From Sapria himalayana (lineage: Eukaryota; Streptophyta; Magnoliopsida; Malpighiales; Rafflesiaceae), in assembly GCA_029783825.1 (NCBI GenBank), contig JAREIK010000810.1:22579-86578 (forward strand): a DNA stretch of 64,000 nt, written 5' to 3'. Under the pieces are notes generated by a model. It did no database searches. It saw only the letters and a list, made by a program, of their open reading frames with translations, and was not told the DNA's origin. This document shows, one piece after another, positions 50,443 to 62,055 of this stretch. The position numbers and the translations under genes were made by a program. Within the stretch, counting starts at the first letter, position 1, and each line of letters begins with the position of its first letter.

Positions 50443-52025
50443 ATCTCAATATATCTATCTATATATTTGTTTATATCTCTGTGTATGTATTTATCTATCT
50501 ATCTATCTATATATTTATCAATCTATCAATCTATCTATCGATCTATCTGAGTCTATCAATCTATCTATAAATCTGTCTATCAAACTATCTATCATTCTGT
50601 ATATCAATCTTTTTATCAATCAATCAATCAATCAATCAATCTGTCTATCTATTAGTTTATTAATATTTCTATCTATCTATCTATGTTTCTATCTATCTAT
50701 CTACTTATCTATCTAAAAATTTGTTTATCTATCTATCTATCTGTCTGTCTATCAATCTATCAATAAATTTGTCTATCAATCTATCTATCTTTCTATCTAT
50801 CTAGTTGTCTATCTATCTATCTATCTGTTTTTCTATCTGTCTATCTTTCTGGTCTATCTATTTGTCTATTTATCTGTCAATCTATCTGTTTATCTATTAT
50901 TATGTCTCTCTATCTGTCAGTATTTATATCTATCTATCTATCAATATATCTATCTATCATTCTATCTATCTATTTGTCTATCTATCAATCAATCTATCTA
51001 TCTGCCAATCTATCTATTTGTCAATCAATCAATCAATCACTCTATCTGTCTGTCTATCTACCTATCTATCTATTTGTATATCTAACTATCGATCAATCTA
51101 TCTATCTATCTATATATTTGTCTATCTATATGTCTATCTATCTATATATCTATCTATCTATTAGTCTAGCTATCTATATATCAATCTATCAATCTATTTG
51201 TCTCTCTATTTGTCTATCTATCAATCTATATATTTATCTCGCTATCTATCACTCTATCTCTCTATATGTCTATCTATCTTTTTATCTATCTGTCTATCTA
51301 TCTATCTATCTATCTGTCTGTCTATCGACCTATCTATCTATCTACCAATCTATTTGTTTATCTATATGTCTATCTATCTATTTATCTATCTTTCTTTCTT
51401 TCTATATTTCTATCTTTTTATTTGTCTATCTATCAATCTTTAAATCTATCTGTCTATCTATCTCTCTATTTATTTGTAAATTTATTTATCTATCTATGAG
51501 TATCTATCTTTTTATCAATCAATCTACCTATTAACTAACTATCTGCCTATCAATATATCTATCAATCTGTCTATCAATCTATTTATCAATATGTCTAACT
51601 ATCAATCTATCTAACTATCAATCATTTTTTCTATCTATTTATTTATTTATCTATCTATCTATTTATATATCTATCTATCTATCTATATAGCTATATGTCT
51701 ATCAATCTATCTATTTATTTTTTATATATTTGTCTATATATTTGTTTATATATCTATCTGTCTAAATAACTATTTATCTATCTATCTATTTATCTATCTG
51801 GCAATCTATCGGTCTATCTATATGTTGATCTATCTAGCTATCTTTCTAATTTTCAATTTGTCTATCTATATATCTATATATATCTGTGTGTCTATCTATT
51901 TCTCTATCTAATATATATTTATATGTCTATTTATATGTTTTTCACTCTCTATCTACTTACCTACCTATTTATCTATCTATCTGTTATCTATCTATCCATA
52001 TATCTATCTGTCTGTATATCTATCT

Positions 52026-52068
<43 letters not shown>

Positions 52069-52764
52069 ACTATCTACCTAACTATCTATCTATCAATCTC
52101 TCTATCAATCTATCTATAAATCTATCAATCTTTATATCAATATTCCTATCATTGTGTCTATCTATCTATCTATCAAGCAATCTATCTATATTTCTATCTA
52201 TATGTCAACCTATCTATCTATGAATATGTCTATCTTTCTATTTATCAATCTAAATTTCAATTTGTCTATCAATCTATCTATCACTAGGTATATCAATATG
52301 TCTATAAATCTATCTATTTATCGGTCTTTATGTCTCTATGTCTATTTATCTATCTATCTATCTATTTGTCTATTTATCTGTCTATTTATCTGTCTATTTA
52401 TATGATTATCTATATGTCTATCTTTTTGTCTATCTATATGTGTATCTATTTGTCTATCTATCTCTCTATCAAACTATCTACCTAACTATCTATCAATATG
52501 TCTATCTATCTGTCTATCATTTTGTCTATTAATATTTTTATCAATCAATCTATCTATCTATTCATCTATTCATCTATTTATCTATTTATCTATCTGTATA
52601 TCTATTTGTATCTATCTATCTATCTATCTATCTTTCTATCTATATATCTTTTTATCTATATGTCTATCTATATATTTATATATCTTTCTATCAATCAATC
52701 AATCAATCAATCTGTCTATCTGTCTATCTATGTAAATATCATGTAATCTATCAATCTATCTATA
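50443..52764. repeat. Degenerate CTAT satellite array, block 5 (GATA on - strand)
   Basis: Same satellite and polarity as block 3, with ATCAATCAATC patches near 50610-50640 and 52690-52710 and an (AT)n run at about 52030-52064. It is bounded by the 3' ends of element C on the left and a truncated element F on the right. Confidence 0.95.
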
Positions 52765-53450
52765 TGGGATTTTCCCATCGCTAAAACAGAATAACGACAA
52801 ATTATTGATGAAAATTATACCAATCTAAAGTGCTCTTCATAAAATATTAACGAGGAAAATCCCTAGCAAATTTTTAATGACGGAAATTCCGTGGCTAATT
52901 ATAATTTTCTCTTGCTATTTTTGATTGTAATTAAGAATAGTAATTAATATTTTTCGATTGAAAATGTACAGAAAATTATCTAGCTAAATTAGCTATGGAA
53001 AATTATATTCCAATTTTTATTCCAAACTATTTTCACAATTTTATTTTTTTACAAAATATTTAATTACATATTTTTAAATTTTTATATAAAATTGAATTAA
53101 AACATATACCATAAACATTATTTAAATTAACAAAAAAGAAAAAGTAGTTAATAAACTATTCTGATACAATATTTACATTGTTAAAACAAAAATATAACAT
53201 AGGTATATAATTATTTTAAACTAAATCATCATCCTTATCATATGATGCAGTTGTGATAGGTTCTCATGTGTGGATACTCTGCACGAACTCTGTGCGCTAT
53301 CTATCTTGTCAAGGCTGCTAACTTTGACTCCATATAGGTCATCTACTATTGTATTGCATTCTTCATTTTTTTCATCTTATCATTCACTTCTTTCATTTTC
53401 TACATGTACATCAATTCAAACATAAATGATACGAAGGTTGGAAACTTATT
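52765..53450 (-). mobile_element. CACTA element F, truncated 3' end on the minus strand
   Basis: Begins ATGGGATTTTCCCATCGC, with subterminal words in the reverse-complement order of the family (ATCCCTAGCAAAT, AACGACAAATTATTG, CTAAAGTGCTC). The terminal CACTACAAGAA is missing. The segment 53220-53420 is colinear with element D 57610-57830, part of the second-gene region (AATCATCATCC, GCTATCTAT, ATAGGTCATCTACTATTG). The last-exon module is deleted. Confidence 0.7.
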
Positions 53451-53647
53451 AATTTAGCAAAATTATATATATGACCATCACTTATATAGCATTTACCAAT
53501 ATGCATGAAGAATTCTGATTCAGATAATTATGTAGTTTTGTAGCACATATATAGCATTTACCAATCATTGTGCAAGATATTATCAATAAAATAAATATTG
53601 AATTTCCAACAGACTATTTTAGAACATGGAAGAAATAAAATAATTAC

Positions 53648-53788
53648 CCAATAGCTATTGGAATCATCACCAAGAGAGAATCCAATAAAAGATTGATGAC
53701 AACTACAGGAGCCATATGGCACATCGTGAGAATGAAGCCTGTATTTGGTCTCCTCATACATCAGCTTCAGAACTAACCCGTACATAAT
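53648..53788 (-). pseudogene. SDF2: Captured exon of an SDF2-like (MIR domain) gene
   Basis: The exon is exactly 141 bp (47 codons, phase 0 at both ends). It is preceded on the minus strand by TTCTTCATCCAG and followed by GTAATTATTT, so acceptor and donor are both present. It encodes the MIR-domain signature of stromal-cell-derived-factor-2 proteins: YGLVLKLMYEETKYRLHSHD, then VPYGS, and DDSNSYW at the end. The family is an ER-resident factor in glycoprotein folding. The middle diverges (CSCHQSFIGF where the family has a GSGQQSVTGF-type sequence). Flanking exons were not found. Intron remnants argue for DNA-level capture and against retroposition. Confidence 0.8.
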
Positions 53789-54138
53789 CTGGATGAAGAA
53801 ATCAACATTACTCAGATGAAATATTTTAGTTTATTGAACTTGCACGATACTAGAATCAAACATCATATTTGATACTCATGATGCATTTTAGTTTTGAACA
53901 ATAAGGATCAGAAAATACATAAAAAAATTTAATTTATATAAAATATAGAGCTCATGAAATATTTTGGCTTCCAGTCCGGCAAGGTTTCCCATTAGTGATT
54001 CCATCAATTAGGTATATCTTTATGAATTTGCCTGTAGGGTGGGTGGATTCTATGTTTCTAACCTCAATCCCTTCCGAAGAAGTGATTGATATTGATGCAA
54101 AGGATGGCCAATCCATGTATAAGTTAAGATACAAAAAA

Positions 54139-54430
54139 ATTGAAAACATCAAGAAGATTTTTGGGCTGCAATAGCAATTGCAGTATGATAGTGTGAAAGC
54201 AAAAAGATATGGTCATCTCATGATAATGGCAGATCAGGATCATGATGGCTCGCACATTAAAGGTTTAGTGATCAATTTCATTCACTATTACTAGCCATCT
54301 TTGCTTTGGGTTCCATCATTCTTAGTTGTCTTATCACCCTAATCATGAAGGCAACACATATAAGTGGAAGAGTTGTACCCTTCTACACCAGTTGAGTTTA
54401 TCACATAATACTTTAACCAACTGAGGAGGA
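54139..54430 (+). pseudogene. TOP2: DNA topoisomerase II fragment (TOPRIM region)
   Basis: The plus strand reads ENIKKIFGLQ, a TAG, YDSVKAKRYGHLMIMADQD, then HDGSHIKG and INFIH, another TAG, and PSLLWVPSFLV. After a 2-nt deletion it resumes LITLIMKATHISGRVVPFYT up to about 54389. The DQDHDGSHIKG motif (acidic residues near 54232-54250) is the metal-binding part of the TOPRIM domain of eukaryotic topoisomerase II. Only about 80 codons of a protein of more than 1,400 residues are present, with two stops and one shift. It is therefore a captured or translocated fragment, not a gene. It lies opposite in strand to the SDF2 exon. Confidence 0.85.
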
Positions 54431-54698
54431 TGTTCATCATGCACAAGTTAATGAAAAAGTGAACTGCAATAGCTACTAAAAAATGTCATCATATCTGCTA
54501 CAAATATAGCAATAGCAATAGCTTCAAATATTATCACCTAAAAATGGAAAAAAACTATGGATGCCTTCCCTCATAAACACAAACTATGATGCATAAGTGC
54601 TGGTAGAATTATAGTGATCAAGAGGGTAGTGGCACTGACTGACTAAGAAGGGAGTCAGTAGTAGAAAGGTGGTAATGGCGACACTAATAGTGCTATCA

Positions 54699-54742
54699 TA
54701 GAAAATAACAGCTAAGACTAAGGTCTTAGCTGTTATTTTCTA
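54699..54742. other. Perfect 20-bp inverted repeat with 4-base loop
   Basis: The arm TAGAAAATAACAGCTAAGAC (54699-54718) and its exact reverse complement (54723-54742) are separated by TAAG. A U-run does not follow and the context is not coding, so it could be a MITE remnant, a hairpin of an older insertion, or a small RNA precursor. There is no evidence to choose. Confidence 0.9.
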
Positions 54743-55182
54743 CCTACTTTATGATGGGCCAAAATAACATATTCAAACCTTTTAGTTATGTAAACAATAA
54801 GTCTACCTAATAAGGACTCATAATTTAATTAAGAAAACTAAAAATAATCAGCATTCTTCATGCATATTTTGCCTAGTCATATTCATGATCACCAAACCAA
54901 CATAACCCCACCAGATATTAAATGCAAACCCCAACTTAACAAATCTGAAACAAATTATAGCATGATTTATGCTACACACCAGATATGTATAAATAAGCAA
55001 CAAAAAAATACCTTTTGTTCCACTCAATGGCTTGCACTACATTAACTAGTTAATCTTATCGTCTATGATTCCTTTTTTACATGAATGGAAATAATTAGAT
55101 CTCATCTTATTCCATGCCTTACTTTTAACTCTGATATAATGTTGTGTTTAAAATATTTATTAAAATGTTACATATATATAAA
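54743..55182. other. Unassigned stretch before element D
   Basis: AT-rich DNA without recognisable domain or repeat structure. Short open frames at 54860-55045 and 55085-55270 have no family signature. The second of these runs into the CACTA end. Confidence 0.6.
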
Positions 55183-55640
55183 CACTACAAGAATATGCCA
55201 TATAACTAGGGATAATTCCCTAGCCAAATGGGCATTTTCCATCGCCAAACTGAACATAGCGACGAATTAACGACAGAACTGTTCCCAATTTAAAGTGCTC
55301 GTCACTAAAATTTAGTGATGAAAAGTGTCCCTAGCTAATAATTTAGCGATGAAAAAATCTCTAGCTAAAAATAATAATTTCTCTATCAAAATTAGCAAGC
55401 TAAATGAGAGTTTCCGTCGCTAAACAGATATAATGACAGAAGCTTTCCCTAAATAAAGTGTTCATTGCTAAATATTAGCAACAGAAAAAGTCCCTAGCAA
55501 AATAAATTTAGTGACGGAAAAAATCTCTAGCAAAATAAATTTAGCAACAGTAAAAATCCCTTGCTAAAATAAAGTTATCCCTAACTAAATTAGCTCGGAA
55601 AAATTCTCAAGCTAATTTAGCAAAGGATTTTTCTCTTGCT
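55183..55640 (-). repeat. 3' subterminal repeats and TIR of element D
   Basis: At least eight copies of CCCTAGCTAA/TCTCTAGCAAA words and several TTTAGCGACGG-type words, read on the minus strand as TTAGCTAGGGA and TTTAGTGACGGAAA. This is the richest subterminal region in the window. Confidence 0.85.
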
Positions 55641-55859
55641 AATTAAGGGAATTGTACCTATCTATTTTATTTTTAAAACTATTTTAAGAATTTGATTTAT
55701 TTTAAAATTTTTTAATTAAATAATTTAATATTTTTATATAAAATTGAATAAAAATAGAAACTATAAATGGTAATTTATAATTTTAAAAAAATCATTTAAT
55801 AACTTATTCTAATATAATATTTTACATAATTAAAACAAAAAAATAATAAAATCTTATTA

Positions 55860-56010
55860 CATCTTATTCATCAATGTATCTACCGATAGTGCATGAAGTA
55901 TAACCTATCCAGGCACTGATGTTGCTTTCTCTCCCTATGTTCCTTTGATCACCAACTTTTTGATGCGAAAAAGCTGTTCGAGTAACTGTGCGTCATGTCT
56001 AGTAAATAAT
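55860..56010 (-). pseudogene. CACTA last-exon block of element D
   Basis: Reverse-complement homologue of the exon at 8570-8763: CATCAATGTATCTACCGATAG, GTGCATGAAGTATAA and AACTTTTTGATGCG. Stops interrupt the frame. Confidence 0.6.
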
Positions 56011-56109
56011 CTTTTCACTTATACAAGATTCGTATGTGGAACAATATACCATATCCGTAAGAAATTTAAACCACTCAATCAAAGCAAAATAAATAAATAA
56101 AAGCTATGT

Positions 56110-56760
56110 TTTGATAAATATATAATACTATAGTATATAAGTACATATATACTAGCATTTCACTAGCACATATATTATTGCAATATAGGTACATATAAAC
56201 TGTAGTATTATGTGCACATATATACTGAGTATCTATATACTAAGTATATATGTACATAAAATACTATAGTATTATACGTACGTATATACTGCATTTGTTG
56301 CTATTGCTACTATTGCCGCTACTGCTGCCACTATTACCGTCGCTGCTACCGCCATTACCTCCGATACCACCACTACTACCGCAACACTACCATTGCTGAT
56401 AATAAAAGTAGGGCGGGTGATGATGCGCGACTGAGTATATACGTATACCTAGTATATACGTATGTATATACTATAGTATAAAGTATGTATATACCGAGTA
56501 TATACATACGTATATACTATAGTATAAACGAACATATATACTGAATATATATGTAGAAATATACTCAGTATATACGAACATATATACTGAATATATACGT
56601 ACAAATATAATTTGTATATACGAACATATATACTCGGTATATACGTACTTATATACTCAGTATATACGTAGATATATACTTACTATATACATATGTTTAT
56701 ACAAAGTATATATGTACGTAAATACTATAATATTATATGTACATATATATAATCACATAG
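56110..56760. repeat. TATGTACA/TATACGTA minisatellite with embedded triplet tract
   Basis: About 30-bp units of ATATACTGAGTATATACGTACGT type. Many units carry TATACGTA in place of TATGTACA, giving CpG-containing palindromes (TATACGTATA). Between 56285 and 56405 lies a (YCR)-type triplet tract (GCTACTATTGCCGCTACTGC), the reverse complement of the (RGY)n tract of element B. Confidence 0.85.
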
Positions 56761-56764
56761 CCTT

Positions 56765-57595
56765 AGATGACACACACACTTATACTTTCATGCAAATAAA
56801 CATACCATCAAAGACAACAGACGAAATAATATAGGACTTAAAAACACGCATATAGGTCTCTCAAGCATGGTCAGCTTTTCTAGTTCTTATTCCTCTGGTA
56901 CTCCACACAAATAGAGAACATTGTTGCACGTGCACAGGGAGCATAACATACTACATTTACAAACCAATAACCGATAACAAGTAGTCGCATATCTGAACTG
57001 CGACGATGCATATCTACACAAAATAAGAGTGTCAAGAACAAACCTGTATTTGCATGGAATTAATTTTTTTTGGTTCATCTCACAGCTTCAGACGTTAATG
57101 TGTTGTTCCCAATACCATGGAGGACCAACCAAGGCTTTTACATACCTATAATAGGCTAAAAATCTACCCAAAAAATTTGGAGACACACAAACATATTCAC
57201 AGATATACAAAAATAGTTATTATAGACATGAACAAACACAAATTTTGATAGTCATACAGTTTCAACATAAATCAAAAAGATGTTCAGCAATGATGTTTAG
57301 AGAGAAAGAGAATGCAAAAATAAAATGTTTTAGGAATAATAAAGATAACAAAAGCTAAGCCTCCTTTTGATCAAGCTGAAATCGGTAAATATGGCACCCA
57401 TGCATTGGAAGGACCATGGCAATGTCTGAATGCTTTGAAACAGAATTTTTTTGTTTGTCTCACATAATGTGTCATGCAAAGAATCATTGTTAGATTAATT
57501 GGAAAAGAAAAGAACAAAACCAGAATAAAAAATATTGAAACCTGCAAAAAAATCTCATCATGTTTTGCTACACAGACAAAAATCAATAACATTTC
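56765..57595 (-). other. Conserved 3' intron/exon segment of the CACTA second gene in D
   Basis: Colinear with 40420-41050 and 46020-46190 of element C. Shared markers are GGTCTCTCAAGCATGGTCAGC, TGGTACTCCACACAAATAGAG and CTATAATAGGCTAAAA. Open frames here are short and unrecognised. Confidence 0.6.
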
Positions 57596-57599
57596 AGAA

Positions 57600-59612
57600 A
57601 AAATTCTCAGACGAAATCATCCTCATAATTAGTAGGGAATTTCTGCTAGCCTCTCCTGTGAAGTTTCGTAGCTGGATCTCGAAATGCTATCTATTGCGTC
57701 AATGCCGCTAACTATGCCTCTATATAGGACATCTATTATTGCATTATATTCTTAATTTCTTTCATCTCATCATTCATTTCTTTAATTTCTTACATTTCTT
57801 CCATCAAATAAGTAATCTGCTTCTCCTCCTCTTCTTTCATTTCTTGCATTTCATACTTCAAATTATTATACCGCTCGTACTTCTGTTCTTTAATTTCATA
57901 AAATATTTTTCAAATGAGATATCTTCTCATCCTTCTTTTTCATTTCGGTCTCCATAACTACAATACATTGATTTGTTTCCATTGCTTGTTGTTCGACCAC
58001 CTCATCCACCATTGCTGAGATAGATGAATTAGAAGTATGACTGCTACGAAAAAATGCCACTCCCTTCGATTTGATGTCGTACTCTCACTTATTCTTACGA
58101 CCTCTTATGGTCTTCAAATAAATAGGATCATAGTCAATTAGTTGAAGATCCATGTAACCCTCAACTTTGTTGATGAGAAGTTATCACACATTCTCCATTA
58201 GTTTCTGAGATAAAATAGAGAAAAATTCTATTCTAGATATACATAAACTAAAATAAAAATTTTGCATTCCAAACAATTTTCAAAATGTACTGTAGTATTA
58301 TAAAGTTTTATTCATATAACAAATTCTGATAGCAATCATCTAATACTTATTGTCAACGAACTAACCACCCACTTTCTTCACATGCATCTTCTTGAAAATC
58401 TCATAAAGATTGGGATCTCGACCCAATTCTCTAGCATAGAATATGTTTTTATTAAGTCATAAAAAAACAAATGATCAAAAAATTTAACAAAATTAATAAA
58501 ACCATGCAGAGATTTAATTTATTGGACTATTAGGACAACCACTAAATATATAAATGTTTAAAACTTTAAAATTGTACCAAATCTTGAGCGTGCTCAATAC
58601 TCGACTTTGAACCTCCTATGTGTCGACAGATTATTGTACCTAGTCCAGCTACCTCTTCTTGTCGATTTTTGGGGGCAATATCTGATTTTTTCTTCACATC
58701 TGGCTCCTCTCAATACTTCAGCCACTCGGGCCAGTCTTCCTAGGATATAAAAATAGGCATTTCTTTCATATTCTTCAATTTATAAATATAATCAGAATAC
58801 CATTGAGCAGCTTTGATCTCCCATAATGACTTTATCTTTCCATCAAATTTGGGTGCCCCATGTGGACTGATTCTATATATAGAAAAATCACAAAAAAATT
58901 ATATTAACAATAAGAACATAATTATTTACTACTTGAATAATAACTAACATAATAGTTAAGTAATTAGATAATTATTTTTCAATACTTTTGTTTTGATATA
59001 TTTACCTGAAAGTCATTAAAATAAGAACCTTTTGTTGATTTTGAAACTTTCTTCCAGGAGAATGCTTTATAATCAGCTATTTTCTTGAAAGACTTTGTAA
59101 TTATAATCGAACACTTGTGAGATGGAATAAAACTGTAAAAATAAATAAATAACATTGAAAATAAGCAGATCATAACAATATAAAAAAAACCACTGACAGT
59201 AACTTCAAAATATTTTTTTAAGTCATATTTACATATTTCTTTTACCTCCCATCCACAATCTCAATTACTAACTTTGCATTGACTACAGAGAAAGGCATAG
59301 CATTTGATGATATCGTTAGTTTTGTAAATGGGGGAACTATCAGTGTAAAATATGGTGTAGAAGATAAAGATAGATCAAAAGTGTGTGAAGGAAGCATAAT
59401 GGTTGGTGGGCATATATCTGATAATGGTGATAGTAGAGGTCTCAAAGATGGTGATGGTGATAGAAATGAAGACGATGATTGTGATGTTGAAATTTGGATA
59501 TGGTGGGTATGAGATGGTACTGATTTTGCAACATGATGTAACATACTAGATGAATTTGATTCATTTCTCTGTCCACGTCCACCTCCACCACGGCCACGCC
59601 CATTAGGAACCA
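57600..59612 (-). pseudogene. Transposase_24 (Ptta/En/Spm) second-gene relic of element D
   Basis: The start is taken at the ATG at 59612 (minus), because it opens with MVPNGRGRGGGGRGQR, the Arg/Gly-rich N terminus usual for this family. The first part (to about 59250) is a Ser/Pro-rich linker. Later exons give SWKKVSKSTKGSYFNDFQ (near 59000-59060), EDWPEWLKY and SDIAPKNRQEEVAGL with IICRHIGGSKS (58580-58760), ELGRDPNLYEIFKKMHV with FVDNK (58375-58435), and YMDLQLIDYDPIYL (about 58140). A Glu/Lys-rich coiled coil lies at 57740-57950. Stops occur in several exons. The protein would bind subterminal repeats and assist the tnp2 transposase. Confidence 0.8.
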
Positions 59613-59779
59613 TCTGCTCTACAAAATAAAATAGAGAACAAATAATAGAGATATGATGAACAAGCATGTATTTTAGAATAAAACACACCGATAGATTTCA
59701 ACAAAATACAAAAAGTCTTTGATAGTTTAATATTATAATAAAATTATAATAGTTTAATTATTAGCATCACTATCATCCT

Positions 59780-61760
59780 TCAATGGATCTTCTCATATTT
59801 CATCTGATTCTGATAGAAGTTTGAACTCATCTTTAGATAGAAATTCATCATCTTCAATATCTATTAGGCCACCATTTTAGTCACAAATTTTTTGGATCTT
59901 CTTCTACATGCATAGGCTCAATATTATTTATGTCATCTTCCTGGAATGCCAGTGCAATAACTAAGTTTGCACTTCTTTGTTGATATGTTGGTACTTCAAA
60001 ATTTGATCGAGCTTTGATTTTTCAAATCTCCCATCAATCACTCTTATCATGAGATAAACTTGGATATGTATAATAATATACTTGAGCTACTTGAACTGCC
60101 ATAATAAATAGCTCATATTGATTATATCTATGTTTATAGATAACATCCACTAGCAATTATCTTCTAAATGTATCATTGTGCCCATATTTCATGCAAGATC
60201 AAACCACAGGCACATTAATAATACAATCCTATTATTTTTGAGTCTAGGATACTCCAACTCAGTAACTTCTTTGAGTTGACCATAATAATCAATCTCATGT
60301 GCACTATAACATGAGTCATTAATGCATATACCACTATTCATTGTTATTTTAGAAGAACCGTGCCCAATTGTATGAAATTTATATCCATTAACAAAATGCC
60401 CAGGATAGGTTGTCACATATCTACTTGGGCCTTTATTTAGATTCTAAATAAAAATATTTAAATCTCTATTTAAAGGATCAATTGTCTGTGACATAAAGTA
60501 AAAAAAAGATATTAACAAATAAAAGATACTAATAAATTAAATAATTCAAAAATTTGAAATTTAATAATTCTCACAAATTTTTTGAACCAATTCACAAATT
60601 TAGTTTCTAGCATATAATTAACATCAATTTTGGAAATTACTGGTTGCCTATATTTTAACTGCTCAACATAAATACTACACAAATATAAAAAGAGAGAATT
60701 ATGTTTATCAATTTTTAATAATTCCTATTAAAGATAAAATTAAATTATGATTAAACCTGCCACCATTTTATGTATACATACTCAATTTATGATGCAACCT
60801 GCTCACAATTAAGTAAAACATAACTCCATGTTGCTTTGTACTCTGCATCTATCGTGCCGCTTTTTATTGCTCTTCCAAATACTCTTCCAAGGTGCTTGAA
60901 GATAGATAGTTTCTCCACTGAATCATTTTTTGTAGAATTTGATGCATGTAGTCAGTGTAATCAAGGAAATAATAGAAAATAATATATCTTCTTAAATGCA
61001 ACTTTCAAATTTTGTCACGTATCTACAACATGAGGTACCTTTTTAAACCAAAATGATCACAACACATACAGCTAATTAAATCACTATTATCGCTCAAATA
61101 TAACGTACATTCATTGAAACAACAATCAATTTTTTCCACTTGTAGAACCATTCCTAGTAGTAACTTCTTAGTGTTGTAAAAGTTGTTAGTGATCAAATTA
61201 TTATCCGGAATAATCTCTTTCATCAGTTATGTCTCCTGATCAAATAATTTCTCAGACAAATGATTTTCTGACTTAATGCTCATAAGTCGAGCCAAAAGTG
61301 ACAATTATGAATGTGTTTTACAACCAAGCCACAACTCTTTATTTGTAGTTTTAAGCATTTCATAAAATTTCTGAGCTTCCGGAGTAGGTGGGTCATCCAC
61401 ATAATTCAGTTTAAGGTCAGAACCAGCAGCTTCCGTGATCATTCTATGGTATGTATTTGATGATTCTTCACCACAAGCAATTGATTCAGTACCCTCATTT
61501 TGGTCAATGTTCAGAGCCATTGTACTTTCTACATGATAAATCCATAATTTGGCAAAAAGCCATATTTAGCCAAATGGTATCTTATAGTGTTTACATCATG
61601 AAAAGGAATATTCTGACACTTGTGATGATTACATGGACACTTAATTTTTTCTAAATCCATCCATCTCGATTGACTACATACAAAGATTAAAGTTTCAAGC
61701 CCACTCATAAAATCTTTATTCAAAATTCCCTTCATAAACATTATGTACATCCATTGATAA
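59780..61760 (-). pseudogene. tnp2-type CACTA transposase relic, internally deleted
   Basis: From 5' to 3' on the minus strand: the transposase-associated domain (61529-61760) with QWMYIMF, IKCPCNHHKCQN, YHLAKYGFLPNY; a linker (61305-61520) with PPTPEAQKFYEML and LWLGCKTHS; and the start of the Transposase_21 domain (61023-61223) with LITNNFYNTKKLLLGM, KIDCCFNECTLY and CMCC. The DDE-type catalytic part is missing, since the sequence jumps to a region with HLGRVFGRAIKSGTID and SYVLLNCEQV (60770-60900). A DUF4216 domain follows at 60189-60416 (TTYPGHFVNGYKFHT, NSGICI, DYYGQLKEVTELEYP, CLWFD), then AVQVAQVYYYTYPS (about 60060-60110) and an acidic tail. Stops and shifts are present throughout. 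Confidence 0.85.
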
Positions 61761-62055
61761 TTTGAACTAATTTTTCCCTGTTTTATTTACAAAAAATAAT
61801 GCTTAATCATTATTTTGATTTAATTATTCTATTACTTCAAAATATACTAATAATTAATTAAAATTACTTACAAATGAATATTTAAAAATTAAATATCGTG
61901 AATATTGAGACAATGTATTTGTAGTTTCTACATGAATAGATAAATCAATTTTTAGCACGATAAAGATTAATAGATATCATGATAATACTAGATAAATAGA
62001 GCAAAATATGATAATGCACAAGAAAGGAAAGCAAAAAAAGAAAGACATTTAAAGT
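61761..62055. other. AT-rich 5' flank of tnp2 in element D
   Basis: No coding signal is seen. It probably holds the 5' UTR or an intron of tnp2. Long A/T runs are present and no promoter motif can be supported. Confidence 0.5.

Larger units (their letters stand above)
53451..54430. other. Host-gene fragments next to CACTA sequences
   Basis: This roughly 1-kb stretch lies between elements F and D. It contains an SDF2 exon on the minus strand and a topoisomerase II fragment on the plus strand. The surrounding DNA has intron-like composition. Whether it belongs to F or D, or is the chromosomal host sequence of F, cannot be decided here. Confidence 0.6.

Noticed and set aside
53945..54140. Extension of the topoisomerase II fragment upstream of 54139
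   Set aside because: The translated sequence there does not match the region that precedes ENIKKI in topoisomerase II.
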